DNA of 43,546 bases from Saliniplasma sp046497075. GTDB taxonomy: Archaea > Thermoplasmatota > Thermoplasmata > Halarchaeoplasmatales > Halarchaeoplasmataceae. Each line of letters opens with the position of its first letter. Position 1 is the stretch's first letter. This document shows, in pieces, positions 23,175-31,705 of this stretch. The notes beneath the pieces are model-generated. The model did no database searches, was not told the DNA's origin, and saw only the letters and a list, made by a program, of their open reading frames with translations. Position numbers and translations under genes: made by a program. Where the stretch lies: NCBI GenBank assembly GCA_046497075.1, contig JAWOGF010000060.1:1-43546 (forward strand). Direction: 5' to 3'.

Positions 23175-24569
23175 ATGTATCTAATTATAGGATGGAACGA
23201 AATTGTAGAGTCCTTATCTAAGTCCTTCGAGTACAGGGGATATGATTTTAAAATTTTTGTTCCAGAAGAGAGTATGAACTCTGTAAAAAGGGAAACAAAA
23301 AATAATGAAAAAATCTCAGAAAAGATATTCAGAATAGATAAATTACATGATTTTATAGAGCGGGACAGTAAAATATTCTTATTACAATCGGATATCAATG
23401 AAAAGAAAGATGTTTTAAAAACTATCAAGGACTACTCCGAGGATTGTCACATAATTTCCACCGCTTGCGGAGATGAAATGGAGTCCCTAAAAGGATATCC
23501 CATCGATTCAATTATCAGAGAGGATATACTGTTAAGTGGATCATTGATAAAAAGTATCGATGACATGGAGAGTAAATCGAATAGTCAAAATATGGTTGAA
23601 ATCATAAAAGGTAGTGAAAAAGAAATTGCTATATTCCTCCATGATAATCCAGACCCAGATGCTTTCGCATCTGCTATGGCTTTGGAAACGATCTGTGAAA
23701 AGTATGATAAAACTTTTAACACATACTATGGCGGAGATATCGGGCATCCGGAAAACGAGATCATTATCGAAAATACAGGCATCAAGATGAAGAATATTGA
23801 GAAGGAAGATATAGATACTGTCCTTGAAATATCAGACGTAATCGTTTTCCTTGATTTCGCTAAGCCAGGAGTCAATAGTATCCTTCCAAAAAAAGTAAAC
23901 GCAGATATTATATTAGACCACCATCACACGAATAGGGATGTTAAACAGGCGGGTCATGTAGAGGTCAGATCAGATGTAGGTGCGACCTCAACGATTATTA
24001 CGAAGCATCTTCTGAATTTGAATATTCAAATATCACCTATGCTCGCATCTTCTCTATTATATGGGATCAAAGTAGATACAGATGATTTCAAGAAAAATAT
24101 ATTCCCTATGGATTTCAAGATCATATCCTTTCTTTCAGCCATCGCCGATAAGGAGTTAATAGACATCTTCGAGAGCCAGCCTATGGATCCTGATACAATG
24201 AGCGCTCTAGGTAGAGCGATCTCGAATAGAAGATTCAAAAACGAAAGTTTGATCGCCTTCGCTGGGAGGGTATCTAAAAAAGATGATATCCCACAGCTCG
24301 CAAATATTTTATCTAGAGAACGAGACATAAACACTGTCCTGATCTATGGTATATTGGATGATAATATATACATGTCTGCAAGAACAAAAGCATTAAATAT
24401 ACACATCGGTAAAAAGATGAAAAAAGCATACTCCTCGTTGGGGGAAGCTGGAGGACATCCACACTCCGCCGGTGGAAAGATCAAACTATCAAAGTTTAAC
24501 GATGAAAAGGATGCAATAAAAAGGATAGAACGGATATTCATCAAGGAGGTGGTCAAAGATCAGACCTAG
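23175..24569 (+). CDS. DHH family phosphoesterase with N-terminal RCK/TrkA-N-like domain
   Basis: The 464-residue protein starts with a divergent Rossmann-like domain (MYLIIGWNEIVESLSKSF, to about residue 130) resembling TrkA-N but without a clean GxGxxG. The DHH domain follows with all motifs: DNPDPDAFASAMAL (about 156), FLDFAKPG, DHHHT (about 249) and VDTDDF. The DHHA1 nucleic-acid-binding part ends in GGHPHSAGGKI (about 425). These metal-dependent enzymes hydrolyse nano-RNA, pAp or cyclic dinucleotides; which substrate applies here is not clear. RCK-DHH fusions are known in euryarchaea, so the architecture is real rather than a misassembly. Confidence 0.88.
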   Translation: MYLIIGWNEIVESLSKSFEYRGYDFKIFVPEESMNSVKRETKNNEKISEKIFRIDKLHDFIERDSKIFLLQSDINEKKDVLKTIKDYSEDCHIISTACGDEMESLKGYPIDSIIREDILLSGSLIKSIDDMESKSNSQNMVEIIKGSEKEIAIFLHDNPDPDAFASAMALETICEKYDKTFNTYYGGDIGHPENEIIIENTGIKMKNIEKEDIDTVLEISDVIVFLDFAKPGVNSILPKKVNADIILDHHHTNRDVKQAGHVEVRSDVGATSTIITKHLLNLNIQISPMLASSLLYGIKVDTDDFKKNIFPMDFKIISFLSAIADKELIDIFESQPMDPDTMSALGRAISNRRFKNESLIAFAGRVSKKDDIPQLANILSRERDINTVLIYGILDDNIYMSARTKALNIHIGKKMKKAYSSLGEAGGHPHSAGGKIKLSKFNDEKDAIKRIERIFIKEVVKDQT

Positions 24570-24597
24570 ATACAAGATCAATTTCAAACAAAAAGGT

Positions 24598-25209
24598 ATG
24601 AGCGATACTGAAAAAAAACATCTCTTGATTGCTCTAGGTGCACTTACTTTAGCTTTTGCTATAAGTTTTTCAGGGGGAATCAATGGGATAACTAATCCAA
24701 ATTTTCCACTTTTCTTAGGGATCTCATTTTTATCTGTTGGAACTGCCTTTTTATTCCACGAATTAGCTCATCGTAAACTAGCCAGAAAATACGGGTGCTG
24801 GGCGGAGTTTCGTATGTGGACATGGGGTCTGATGATGGCTTTGGTCTTCAGCACCTTCGGATTTGTATTCGCTGCTCCGGGTGCCGTTATGATACAAGGC
24901 AATATTACAAAAAATCAAAATGGTAAGATAAGTATAGCCGGTCCATTCACTAATTGGATCGTTGGTACCGGATTTTTAGCTGGTTCACTCGCTTTTTATC
25001 TTATAGGGATCCAATTATTGGGATTCATATTCGCCTTTGTATCCTTCGTAAATTTATTCATAGGTGGGTTCAACCTACTTCCCTTTGGGCCACTTGACGG
25101 ATATAAAATATTCAGTTGGAGTATCCAAAATTATCTTATCTTAGTAGGCTTGATCATCGGTACACTCGCTGCGGGATATTTCCTTGGACCTTTATCTACG
25201 TTCCTATGA
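24598..25209 (+). CDS. Site-2 protease-like membrane metalloprotease (M50)
   Basis: The 203-residue protein has five or six membrane helices. It carries the zinc motif HELAH (residues about 55-59) and the second motif NLLPFGPLDGYKI (about 159-171), whose Asp is the third zinc ligand. Such proteases cleave membrane-embedded substrates in regulated proteolysis. It lacks PDZ and CBS domains, the short archaeal form. AAAGGT precedes the ATG. The last eight codons and the stop lie inside a 44-bp tandem repeat (25183-25310), so the C-terminus was involved in the repeat's origin. Confidence 0.88.
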   Translation: MSDTEKKHLLIALGALTLAFAISFSGGINGITNPNFPLFLGISFLSVGTAFLFHELAHRKLARKYGCWAEFRMWTWGLMMALVFSTFGFVFAAPGAVMIQGNITKNQNGKISIAGPFTNWIVGTGFLAGSLAFYLIGIQLLGFIFAFVSFVNLFIGGFNLLPFGPLDGYKIFSWSIQNYLILVGLIIGTLAAGYFLGPLSTFL

Positions 25210-25310
25210 ACTACATGAGACCCATACTTGGACCTTTATCTACGTTCCTATGAACTACATGAGATCCATACTTGGATCTTTATCTACCTATGAACTACAT
25301 GAGACATATA
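25183..25310. repeat. 44-bp tandem repeat, about 2.9 copies
   Basis: A unit beginning CTTGGACCTTTATCTACGTT repeats at 25183, 25227 and 25271. Copies 1 and 2 are identical over their 44 bases apart from one C/T change; copy 3 has one more substitution near its start and lacks four bases (GTTC). It lies between the convergent site-2 protease and methyltransferase genes. Copy 1 encodes the protease C-terminus. Confidence 0.95.
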
Positions 25311-25946
25311 TCATCTGTTTACCTTTGCCCAGCAGTACAGAAACTCATCTCCGAATAGTTTACCGGGATATTCATGACTATCGATCATCTCGAAAAGTCT
25401 TAATTTATTTTTTAATTCATCGAGTGTGTAATATGAGAAATATCTAGGGTGGTCCGAGACGATATTATTATCTTCAAATCCCTCTCCTTCGCCCTTTTTT
25501 ACACTGAAGGCAAAGATCCCATCACTACCCAAAATCCGGAATATCTCTGATTCGATGGTTGATAATTCAGATTTGGGCATATTTATAATCGATAAACTTG
25601 CCCAGACACCGTGAAAGGTATCATCAGGAAATACGGTGTCCCTCATATCTTCTTTGAAAAAAGCTAGGTCCGGATATTTTTTTCTAGCTAATTCGACCAT
25701 ACTTTTTGAAAGGTCTATCCCCACCACATCAATATCTTTTCTAGATAAGTAATAAGAATCACGACCATCACCGCAACCAATATCGAGAATCCTGGCATCC
25801 TTCGGTAGGTAATCCAGAGTTAAATCTAACATCTTCTTTTGAAACTCTCTATCTCCCTTTTCCGATGTTATCTTACAATATTCTTCAGCCATATTGTTAT
25901 ATGACCTGATAGTTTCATTCAACGGATCCATACTTGTTAACGTCAT
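25311..25946 (-). CDS. Class I SAM-dependent methyltransferase
   Basis: The 211-residue protein has motif I ILDIGCGDGRDSYYL (about residues 53-67), motif II VVGIDLSKSMVELARKKYP and motif IV region WASLSIINMPKSEL, as in UbiE/BioC-like methyltransferases. The substrate is unknown. Its ATG overlaps the stop of the upstream radical SAM gene by four bases (ATGA), so they are translationally coupled and may act in the same pathway. The stop abuts the 44-bp repeat array. Confidence 0.88.
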   Translation of the reverse strand: MTLTSMDPLNETIRSYNNMAEEYCKITSEKGDREFQKKMLDLTLDYLPKDARILDIGCGDGRDSYYLSRKDIDVVGIDLSKSMVELARKKYPDLAFFKEDMRDTVFPDDTFHGVWASLSIINMPKSELSTIESEIFRILGSDGIFAFSVKKGEGEGFEDNNIVSDHPRYFSYYTLDELKNKLRLFEMIDSHEYPGKLFGDEFLYCWAKVNR

Positions 25947-26836
25947 AAAATACCTAACTCTTTTTTAACCTGGTTTATCTCCTGTAAATTCAGTTTTCTA
26001 GGGTAATTTTTATGTTCTTTTCCAGGTTTTGTCGTATAAAATGGCCGATTACATCCAGGGCAACCTCTAGTCCTAAAGATTTCGCCATCCTCGATCTCAT
26101 CTATACATTCATAAGGCCTTTTCTGAACTATCTCAAGTGATTCAATCAGATCATTCCCCTTCCCGATAAGGTATGTTAAAAGTTGAGCCTTTCTATAATA
26201 ATACATATCCACTTCATGATCCTTCAAAAGAAGAGGGAAAAGGGAGACCTTCGCTCCGATATCAAAGGTTCTTTTAACCGTAGCACCGAGCTGCTCCAGA
26301 TCTTCACCCATACCCACTATTAGATGGGCGATCACGTTATGGCCCCCGAATATATCGATAGCTCTTCCAAGATAATCCCAGAATAAAAGAGGGGGATAAT
26401 TCGGTTTTGTTTTCTTTCTAATATCGTTAGTAACAGCATCTATTCCGACACCTATATGATCAACTGGTCCTTTGATATCTTCTAAGACCGTATCAGGCAG
26501 TGGGGGGGATGATATAGATATTGGTTTACCAATCTCTTCCAATTGACCTACGATTGATCTGATCTTTTCTTCATACCCATCTATATCCGGCGATTGTAAA
26601 CATATTCTATCTAGGTCCGAATCTTTTATCGTTTTACTAACTATCTCAGATTCGAACAAAGGCCATGAAACCCTTGAAAGCCATCTAGAATCGCCTTTAC
26701 CTTGTGGACAATATCTGCAGGCACCTCTACATTTTTTCCCTGGAACAAGTAAATAAGCTGTGGTGGGATCTTCTAATATCTTACTATCTTGTAATGAAAG
26801 GTAACTTGCGGTTCCAGAAGAAACCCTTATCTTCAT
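25943..26836 (-). CDS. Radical SAM protein, candidate LipS-type lipoyl synthase subunit
   Basis: The 297-residue protein has the radical SAM cluster motif CRGACRYC (CxxxCxxC, residues about 36-43) at the start of a partial barrel. Near the C-terminus is a second cysteine motif, RGCPGCNRPFYTTKPG (about 258-273), suited to an auxiliary iron-sulfur cluster. Its gene starts four bases after the lipoate ligase stop. Archaea that lack LipA use two radical SAM proteins, LipS1 and LipS2, for sulfur insertion into octanoyl-lysine, and these often neighbour lipoate ligase. This gene is a good candidate for one of them; the partner is not in the window. The general radical SAM assignment is firm and the lipoyl role is inferred. 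Confidence 0.75.
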   Translation of the reverse strand: MKIRVSSGTASYLSLQDSKILEDPTTAYLLVPGKKCRGACRYCPQGKGDSRWLSRVSWPLFESEIVSKTIKDSDLDRICLQSPDIDGYEEKIRSIVGQLEEIGKPISISSPPLPDTVLEDIKGPVDHIGVGIDAVTNDIRKKTKPNYPPLLFWDYLGRAIDIFGGHNVIAHLIVGMGEDLEQLGATVKRTFDIGAKVSLFPLLLKDHEVDMYYYRKAQLLTYLIGKGNDLIESLEIVQKRPYECIDEIEDGEIFRTRGCPGCNRPFYTTKPGKEHKNYPRKLNLQEINQVKKELGIL

Positions 26837-26840
26837 ATTT

Positions 26841-27605
26841 TTACTCCCATTTTCTATAATATGTCCACTCTTTCGATTTATACTTTTCTTTTAGCTCCTC
26901 TACATACTCTTTTTCTTTCGATGTAAGCCCGGTTTTTTCCATTTCAGCACCAAAATAATCTTTATAATTATTTTTCATCCTTTGGATCAACTCTTCAGGA
27001 TCCGGTTTACTACCAAGTTCCTTCTCCATCGTGGTTACCAATTCGAAAAATGAACCTACGCCTTTTGCTTTGAGTTTTTCTTCATCGAGCAATAATATAT
27101 CCGATAAAACTTCCAGATCAGTAGCGTACATCAAAGTTCCATGCTGAAGCAATCCACGTTTCCCCCTACGTTGAGCACTGCCTGAAACCTTCCTTTTGGA
27201 TACCAATATATCATTATACGGTTTGAATCTAGCGTTTAAATCGTAGTCTTTGAGCGTTTCTATTATGGGGCTCAGTAGGTGCTCAAAACTATCCTGTATA
27301 CTCCTTCCTTCCTGCTGTTCTGTCACGATCGAATACGTAATTTCACCATGGTAATCATGGTAAACCGTCCCGCCGCCAGTAACTCTACGAACGAACGGAA
27401 TTTCATATTCATCACATCTATCCGTATCGATCACCTTATCTATATCCTGAGAATAACCGATCGTTATCGCCGAGGGGTGGAATCGAAAAAATCTCAATGT
27501 AGGGGGTATCACATCATCATCAAAAGCACTGAGGATCGCTTCATCAATAGCCATCTGTTCATGTGCCGGTCCTTCTATCGTGGGTATGTATCTTAATCTT
27601 TTCAT
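26841..27605 (-). CDS. lplA: Lipoate-protein ligase A, short archaeal form
   Basis: The 254-residue protein has the LplA/BPL fold signatures: GPAHEQMAIDEAIL, PTLRFFRFHPSAITIGYSQ, VRRVTGGGTVYHDYHGEITYS (shown in part) and NDILVSKRKVSGSAQRR with the catalytic lysine, then LLQHGTLMY. It attaches lipoate or octanoate to E2 or H proteins. Archaeal LplA lacks the bacterial C-terminal domain, which is a separate LplB protein not seen here, so this is not truncated. I chose the ATG at 27605. The in-frame GTG at 27671 would add 22 residues unlike the family and would start inside the promoter region. Confidence 0.9.
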   Translation of the reverse strand: MKRLRYIPTIEGPAHEQMAIDEAILSAFDDDVIPPTLRFFRFHPSAITIGYSQDIDKVIDTDRCDEYEIPFVRRVTGGGTVYHDYHGEITYSIVTEQQEGRSIQDSFEHLLSPIIETLKDYDLNARFKPYNDILVSKRKVSGSAQRRGKRGLLQHGTLMYATDLEVLSDILLLDEEKLKAKGVGSFFELVTTMEKELGSKPDPEELIQRMKNNYKDYFGAEMEKTGLTSKEKEYVEELKEKYKSKEWTYYRKWE

Positions 27606-27727
27606 GAACCCTAATTGAGGGGTTTGATTTATAATTCTTTCTTCAATATGATATTTTATAATATACGACACTTGACTAAATTACGTATCGACAATTTTAT
27701 ATAGGTTTCTATGTTTCGATTTTTTGA
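27606..27727. promoter_or_regulatory. Divergent promoter region, lplA and the mevalonate regulator
   Basis: On the plus strand ATTTTATATAGG (27694-27705) lies about 25-33 bases before the HTH gene ATG at 27728, predicting a leaderless mRNA. On the minus strand TATTATAAAATATC (about 27650-27664) lies about 45-60 bases before the lplA ATG. Confidence 0.5.
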
Positions 27728-28396
27728 ATGTCCCAATTGAAGGAGAAGATAGCTGGAGAGATAACCATGTCCAACAATCCGGGCAGAACTATTCGAAAGT
27801 GGCGGAATATGTTCGAAGCGTCCCAGACTGAATTAGCGGGCAAGATGGATATCGCTCCTTCAGTTATCAGCGACTACGAGAAAAATAGAAGAACCCCCGG
27901 GACCAAGTTAGTCAGGAATATCGTTTCATCTTTAATAGAATTAGACAAAGAAAAGGGTGGAGAGATAATCAAAAGATTCACACCCCCTGGCCAAGAAGGG
28001 ATAATCGGAATGGGTGAATTTTCAGACGCTGCGAATTTAGAAAATATGATCAAAAGGATCGATGGAGAATGTTTGACAGATGTAAAAAAGGATAGAAAAT
28101 TATTTGGTTACACTATCATCGATAGTATCAAAGCTATCCTGTCTATGAAGTCATTCGATTATCTTCGTATATATGGTTGGAGTACCGAACGGATCCTTTT
28201 TTTTACAGGTGTGGAACATGGAAGGTCACCGATGGTAGCTATCAGAGCAAGTCCATTAACACCTGCTGTGGTTGCTTATGTTCAACCCAAAAAGGTAGAT
28301 CGTCTTTCAATAAAACTAGCTGAACTCGAAGGTATTCCGCTCATAAAAACCGATTTTGGAGTTGAAGATCTATCAAAAAGTTTGGAAAAAATCTGA
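27728..28396 (+). CDS. XRE-type HTH regulator of the mevalonate cluster (COG1709-like)
   Basis: The 222-residue protein has an N-terminal HTH (TIRKWRNMFEASQTELAGKM then IAPSVISDYEKNRRTPGTKL, about 21-60) and a C-terminal domain of about 130 residues (GYTIIDSIKAILSMKSFDYL, TERILFFTGVEHGRSPMVAI, PKKVDRLSIKLAELEGIPLI). Proteins with this architecture commonly precede HMG-CoA synthase in euryarchaea and are presumed regulators; the effector is unknown. The start lies 10 bases upstream-coupled to HMG-CoA synthase at its 3' end, so the regulator probably controls its own operon. Confidence 0.88.
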   Translation: MSQLKEKIAGEITMSNNPGRTIRKWRNMFEASQTELAGKMDIAPSVISDYEKNRRTPGTKLVRNIVSSLIELDKEKGGEIIKRFTPPGQEGIIGMGEFSDAANLENMIKRIDGECLTDVKKDRKLFGYTIIDSIKAILSMKSFDYLRIYGWSTERILFFTGVEHGRSPMVAIRASPLTPAVVAYVQPKKVDRLSIKLAELEGIPLIKTDFGVEDLSKSLEKI

Positions 28397-28405
28397 AGTG
28401 ATAAT

Positions 28406-29467
28406 ATGAAAACGAAGGAAAAAGTGGGAATAAGAAGTTATGCAGGATACGTACCGAGATACAGGATCACCCCGAATGAGATCGGGAAAGTATGGGGTAA
28501 AGACGGAGAAACTATGGGCAGAGGACTGAGAATAAAAAGCAAATCTGTCCCATCCCCTGACGAGGACGTCGTTACTATCGGATCACAGGCAGCTCAGTGG
28601 GCTCTCGAAAGGTCAAAACTGACCGGGGATGATATAGGTGCCATCTACGTTGGTTCAGAATCGCATCCCTACGCCGTAAAACCTACGGCAACCATCATCG
28701 GAGCATCTATTGGAGCTACACCATTGATGACAGCAGCTGATTATGAATTTGCCTGTAAAGCTGGAACAGCTGGATTCCAAACATGCATGGGATTAGTTTC
28801 CTCAGGTATGATAAACAATGGTATGGCTATCGGAGCTGATACATCCCAGGGAGCACCTGGGGATGCACTTGAATATTCAGCTGCAGCAGGCGGTGCAGCC
28901 TATATAATTAGTACGGATGATCTTATTGCTGAGATCAATAACACCAATTCATTCACCACAGACACACCCGATTTTTGGAGAAGGGAAGGACAAAAATATC
29001 CATCTCACGGTGGAAGATTCACAGGTAAACCAGCCTACTTCAAGCATATAACCGAATGTACAAACAATTTAATGGAAGAATCGGGAACTTCTCCAGATGA
29101 TTATGATTATGCAGTGTTCCATCAACCCAATGGAAAATTTCCAGTGAAAGTTGCAAAAAAGATAGGATTTGAAAAAGAACAGATAGAACCTGGTCTTCTA
29201 GTTCCTAGGATAGGGAATACGTATTCAGGCGCAGTACCGTTAGGATTAGCCGCTACCTTGGATCAATCAAATCCTGGTGACCGTATATTGGTTACTGCCT
29301 ACGGTTCTGGAGCAGGATGTGATAGTTTCGATATAATTGTGACGGAAAATATTGAAAAGGTCAAAGAAGATGATGTTCCGAAGATCCAAGAAGTGATATC
29401 AGATGAGGAATTCATCCCGTACTCGATATATGCAAAATATCGAGGTAAGATCGAGGGAGGTCGTTGA
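28406..29467 (+). CDS. Hydroxymethylglutaryl-CoA synthase, archaeal
   Basis: The 353-residue protein is a thiolase-fold HMG-CoA synthase. The nucleophile Cys is present in YEFACKAGTAGFQ (about residue 114), the catalytic His in AVFHQPNGKFPVKVA (about 236) and the CoA-binding loop in NTYSGAVPLGLAA. It condenses acetyl-CoA with acetoacetyl-CoA in the mevalonate pathway to isoprenoid lipids. In archaea this enzyme forms a complex with the thiolase and DUF35 proteins encoded next, which channel acetoacetyl-CoA. AGTGATAAT precedes the ATG. Confidence 0.95.
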   Translation: MKTKEKVGIRSYAGYVPRYRITPNEIGKVWGKDGETMGRGLRIKSKSVPSPDEDVVTIGSQAAQWALERSKLTGDDIGAIYVGSESHPYAVKPTATIIGASIGATPLMTAADYEFACKAGTAGFQTCMGLVSSGMINNGMAIGADTSQGAPGDALEYSAAAGGAAYIISTDDLIAEINNTNSFTTDTPDFWRREGQKYPSHGGRFTGKPAYFKHITECTNNLMEESGTSPDDYDYAVFHQPNGKFPVKVAKKIGFEKEQIEPGLLVPRIGNTYSGAVPLGLAATLDQSNPGDRILVTAYGSGAGCDSFDIIVTENIEKVKEDDVPKIQEVISDEEFIPYSIYAKYRGKIEGGR

Positions 29468-29469
29468 AT

Positions 29470-30636
29470 ATGAGAGACGTTGCGATAATAGGTATTGGAG
29501 AAACTAAAATAGGTGAACTATGGGATAAATCTTTGAGAGAATTAGGTATCGAAGCCGGTCTGAAAGCTATACGGGATGCTGGGGTATCCGGGGATGAAGT
29601 CGATATGTTATATGTCGGAAATATGTCAGCTGGGAAGCTGATAAATCAAGAACATGTCGCCCCTATGATAGCTGACTATGCAGGTCTTGATGATGTACCA
29701 GCAATAAGGATAGAATCCGGAGGAGCTTCTGGAGGTATGGCTCTAGGCGAAGGTTACATGGCTGTAGCTTCAGGATTGGACGACATAGTGGTCGTTGGTG
29801 GCGCTGAAAAGATGACCGATGTAGATGACGAAGAAGCTAAAAAAATACTTTCCTCAACCGCCGACCAGGAGTGGGAGACGGTTTGTGGTGCAACTTTCGA
29901 TTCCTTGCATGCCATGATTGCCCGTTATCATATGGACAGATATGGGACTACAAAAGAACAGTTAGCCGATGTTATCGTAAAGAATCATTCTAATGCATCA
30001 AAAAACCCTAATGCACAATACCCAAGAGAGTTGCCAAAGAAATTTGTTTTGAACGCTCCTATGGTTTCAGAACCGTTGGGGATGTTCGACTGTGCACCAC
30101 TCTCTGACGGAGGAGGGGCTGTGGTATTATGTCCCGTAGATCACGTTGAAAGCTATGATGGCGAACCTGTAATAATTTCAGGCATAGGACACGGTGCGGA
30201 TCATATAGCCGTTCATGACAGAAGAGAGATAGGAAGTATGAAAGCTACAAGGATGGCGGCTGAAAAAGCATATAGTAATGCGGGAATAAAACCTGAAGAT
30301 ATCGATTTTGCAGAGGTCCATGATAATTATTCCATAAGTGAAATAATGGCAATAGAGGATCTTGGATTCTTTAAGAAAGGTGAAGGAGGTCCCGCTACTG
30401 AAGAAGGAAGAACATCCCTAAATTCCGAGATATCTATCAATACCTCCGGTGGTTTAAAAGCGAAGGGACAGCCTGTAGGTGCAGTCGGTATAAACCAGGC
30501 TGTAGAAGCGGTTATACAATTAAGAGGTGATGCTGGGGAAAGACAGGTTAAAGAGGCGAGATATGGATTGACACATAATGTAGGTGGTACGGGCGCAAGT
30601 TCCGTTGTTCACATATTCGAGAGGTGGTCAGAATGA
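29470..30636 (+). CDS. Archaeal thiolase (acetyl-CoA acetyltransferase) with substituted catalytic residues
   Basis: The 388-residue protein aligns with archaeal SCP2-like thiolases from MRDVAIIGIGETKIGELWDK to LTHNVGGTGASSVVHIFER, so the fold is complete. Three active-site motifs are altered. The nucleophile Cys of CASGG is Gly 85 (ESGGASGG). HDCF is HDNY (Cys to Asn 286). GHPVGATG is GQPVGAVG (His to Gln 334). HMG-CoA synthase before it and DUF35 after it look intact, so the protein may serve as a scaffold in their complex, with acetoacetyl-CoA made elsewhere. ATG at 29470 follows GGGAGGT; an in-frame TTG at 29464 is less likely. Its stop overlaps the DUF35 start. Confidence 0.9.
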   Translation: MRDVAIIGIGETKIGELWDKSLRELGIEAGLKAIRDAGVSGDEVDMLYVGNMSAGKLINQEHVAPMIADYAGLDDVPAIRIESGGASGGMALGEGYMAVASGLDDIVVVGGAEKMTDVDDEEAKKILSSTADQEWETVCGATFDSLHAMIARYHMDRYGTTKEQLADVIVKNHSNASKNPNAQYPRELPKKFVLNAPMVSEPLGMFDCAPLSDGGGAVVLCPVDHVESYDGEPVIISGIGHGADHIAVHDRREIGSMKATRMAAEKAYSNAGIKPEDIDFAEVHDNYSISEIMAIEDLGFFKKGEGGPATEEGRTSLNSEISINTSGGLKAKGQPVGAVGINQAVEAVIQLRGDAGERQVKEARYGLTHNVGGTGASSVVHIFERWSE

Positions 30637-31037
30637 CGACGCCCCGATTTTGGAGAGAGATAGAACAGAGGTATCGGGGGGTTGGAGTCCAGTGTAAAAA
30701 TTGTAGTAGAGTTTATTTTCCTCCAAGAGAGATCTGTCCGCACTGCAGGAGAGAAAGTTTCGGCAGGATGGAGGAAAAAGAGCTCAGCGGAAAGGGGAAG
30801 ATTATAACCTATACAAGAGTACATGAACCGCATCCAGAATTCAAGATGCTCACTCCATATATCATGGCGATCATCGAGATGGAGGAAGACGTGAGACTCA
30901 CTGGTCATCTTGTTGATATCGACTACGAGGACGTAGAACCCGGGATGGAAGTTGAAGTCACAATGAGGCGGTTAGGAGAGGAGAGTCCCGAAGGGATAAT
31001 CTATTACGGTTATAAACTTAAACCCGTACGTAAATAG
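30633..31037 (+). CDS. DUF35 OB-fold zinc-ribbon protein (acyl-CoA channelling subunit)
   Basis: The 134-residue protein has a rubredoxin-like zinc ribbon CKNCSRVYFPPREICPHC (residues about 21-38) and an OB fold (GKGKIITYTRVHEPHPEF onward). DUF35 bridges thiolase and HMG-CoA synthase in the archaeal complex and shares the CoA tunnel. The ATG at 30633 overlaps the thiolase stop (ATGA) and follows GAGGTGG. The in-frame GTG at 30624 is inside that ribosome binding site, so it is rejected. Confidence 0.93.
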   Translation: MTTPRFWREIEQRYRGVGVQCKNCSRVYFPPREICPHCRRESFGRMEEKELSGKGKIITYTRVHEPHPEFKMLTPYIMAIIEMEEDVRLTGHLVDIDYEDVEPGMEVEVTMRRLGEESPEGIIYYGYKLKPVRK

Positions 31038-31064
31038 ATTATTAAAACCGTTTTAACTTCCCAA

Positions 31065-31080
31065 ATCTTTTTCTTTTTTT
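31065..31080 (+). terminator. T-rich terminator after the mevalonate cluster
   Basis: ATCTTTTTCTTTTTTT follows the DUF35 stop by about 28 bases, a typical archaeal oligo-T termination tract. Confidence 0.55.
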
Positions 31081-31122
31081 AAGAAAATTTAAAATGGATG
31101 AGATTATACCGAATTAGGTAAC

Positions 31123-31617
31123 ATGAATATTTTCGAAGCTATCGAGGAAAGACAGAGTGTTAGGAACTTTACAGGTGAAGATATCCAAAAAGAGGATATG
31201 ATCAAACTCTTAAAAGCTGCAAGAGAAGCACCATCCGCAAAGAACCTTCAACCTTGGGAATTGATCGTCTTAACTGATGACTATCTTAAAAGCGAACTAA
31301 TAGGGGCTTTTTATAATCAAAGCTTTATCACAGACGCTGGAGCTATCATCATTGGTCTCTGTAAAGATGAAAAATGGGCAGATATCGATCTAGCCATCGC
31401 CTTAGACCACCTTTCGTTAGCTGCTGTAGACTTGGGATTGGGGACTTGCTGGCTTGGTGCATTTAAGCCCGGTAAATTGAGCGAAAGATTGGATGTCCCA
31501 GGAGAATATGATATCACCGTTTGTATGGCGGTTGGTTACCCTGGTATAACAGAGGAGCCACCAGTCAAGAAAAGCGTCCATGAACTGGTCAGTTGGAACA
31601 GATATGGAAATAGATAA
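31123..31617 (+). CDS. Nitroreductase family flavoprotein
   Basis: The 164-residue protein has the FMN-binding pattern AIEERQSVRNFTGEDI (residues about 6-21), REAPSAKNLQPWE (about 34-46), LAAVDLGLGTCWLGAF (about 100-115) and VGYPGITEEPPVKKS. Such homodimeric enzymes reduce nitroaromatics, quinones or flavins with NAD(P)H; the substrate is not predictable. A TATA-like AAAATTTAAAATGG lies about 35-45 bases upstream, so it is a separate unit after the mevalonate cluster. Confidence 0.9.
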   Translation: MNIFEAIEERQSVRNFTGEDIQKEDMIKLLKAAREAPSAKNLQPWELIVLTDDYLKSELIGAFYNQSFITDAGAIIIGLCKDEKWADIDLAIALDHLSLAAVDLGLGTCWLGAFKPGKLSERLDVPGEYDITVCMAVGYPGITEEPPVKKSVHELVSWNRYGNR

Positions 31618-31626
31618 TCGGACCTA

Positions 31627-31648
31627 GAAAAAAAGTAGTAAAAAAAGG
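31627..31648 (-). terminator. Double oligo-T terminator for the acyl-CoA synthetase
   Basis: The minus strand reads CCTTTTTTTACTACTTTTTTTC, two T7 runs about 60 bases after the stop of the acyl-CoA synthetase gene and close to the end of the convergent nitroreductase gene. Confidence 0.5.
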
Positions 31649-31705
31649 TATTAAATTTGAAGAAAGGAAAAGGGTTTTGTTTCTATCACTAGTTCTCTGA
31701 TATGT

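Noticed and set aside
25184..25447. 87-codon frame across the 44-bp repeats
   Set aside because: It is created by the repeats and overlaps the methyltransferase on the other strand, with no start signals.
26841..27605. Truncated lipoate ligase
   Set aside because: Archaeal LplA proteins normally lack the bacterial C-terminal domain, and the length and motifs are complete.
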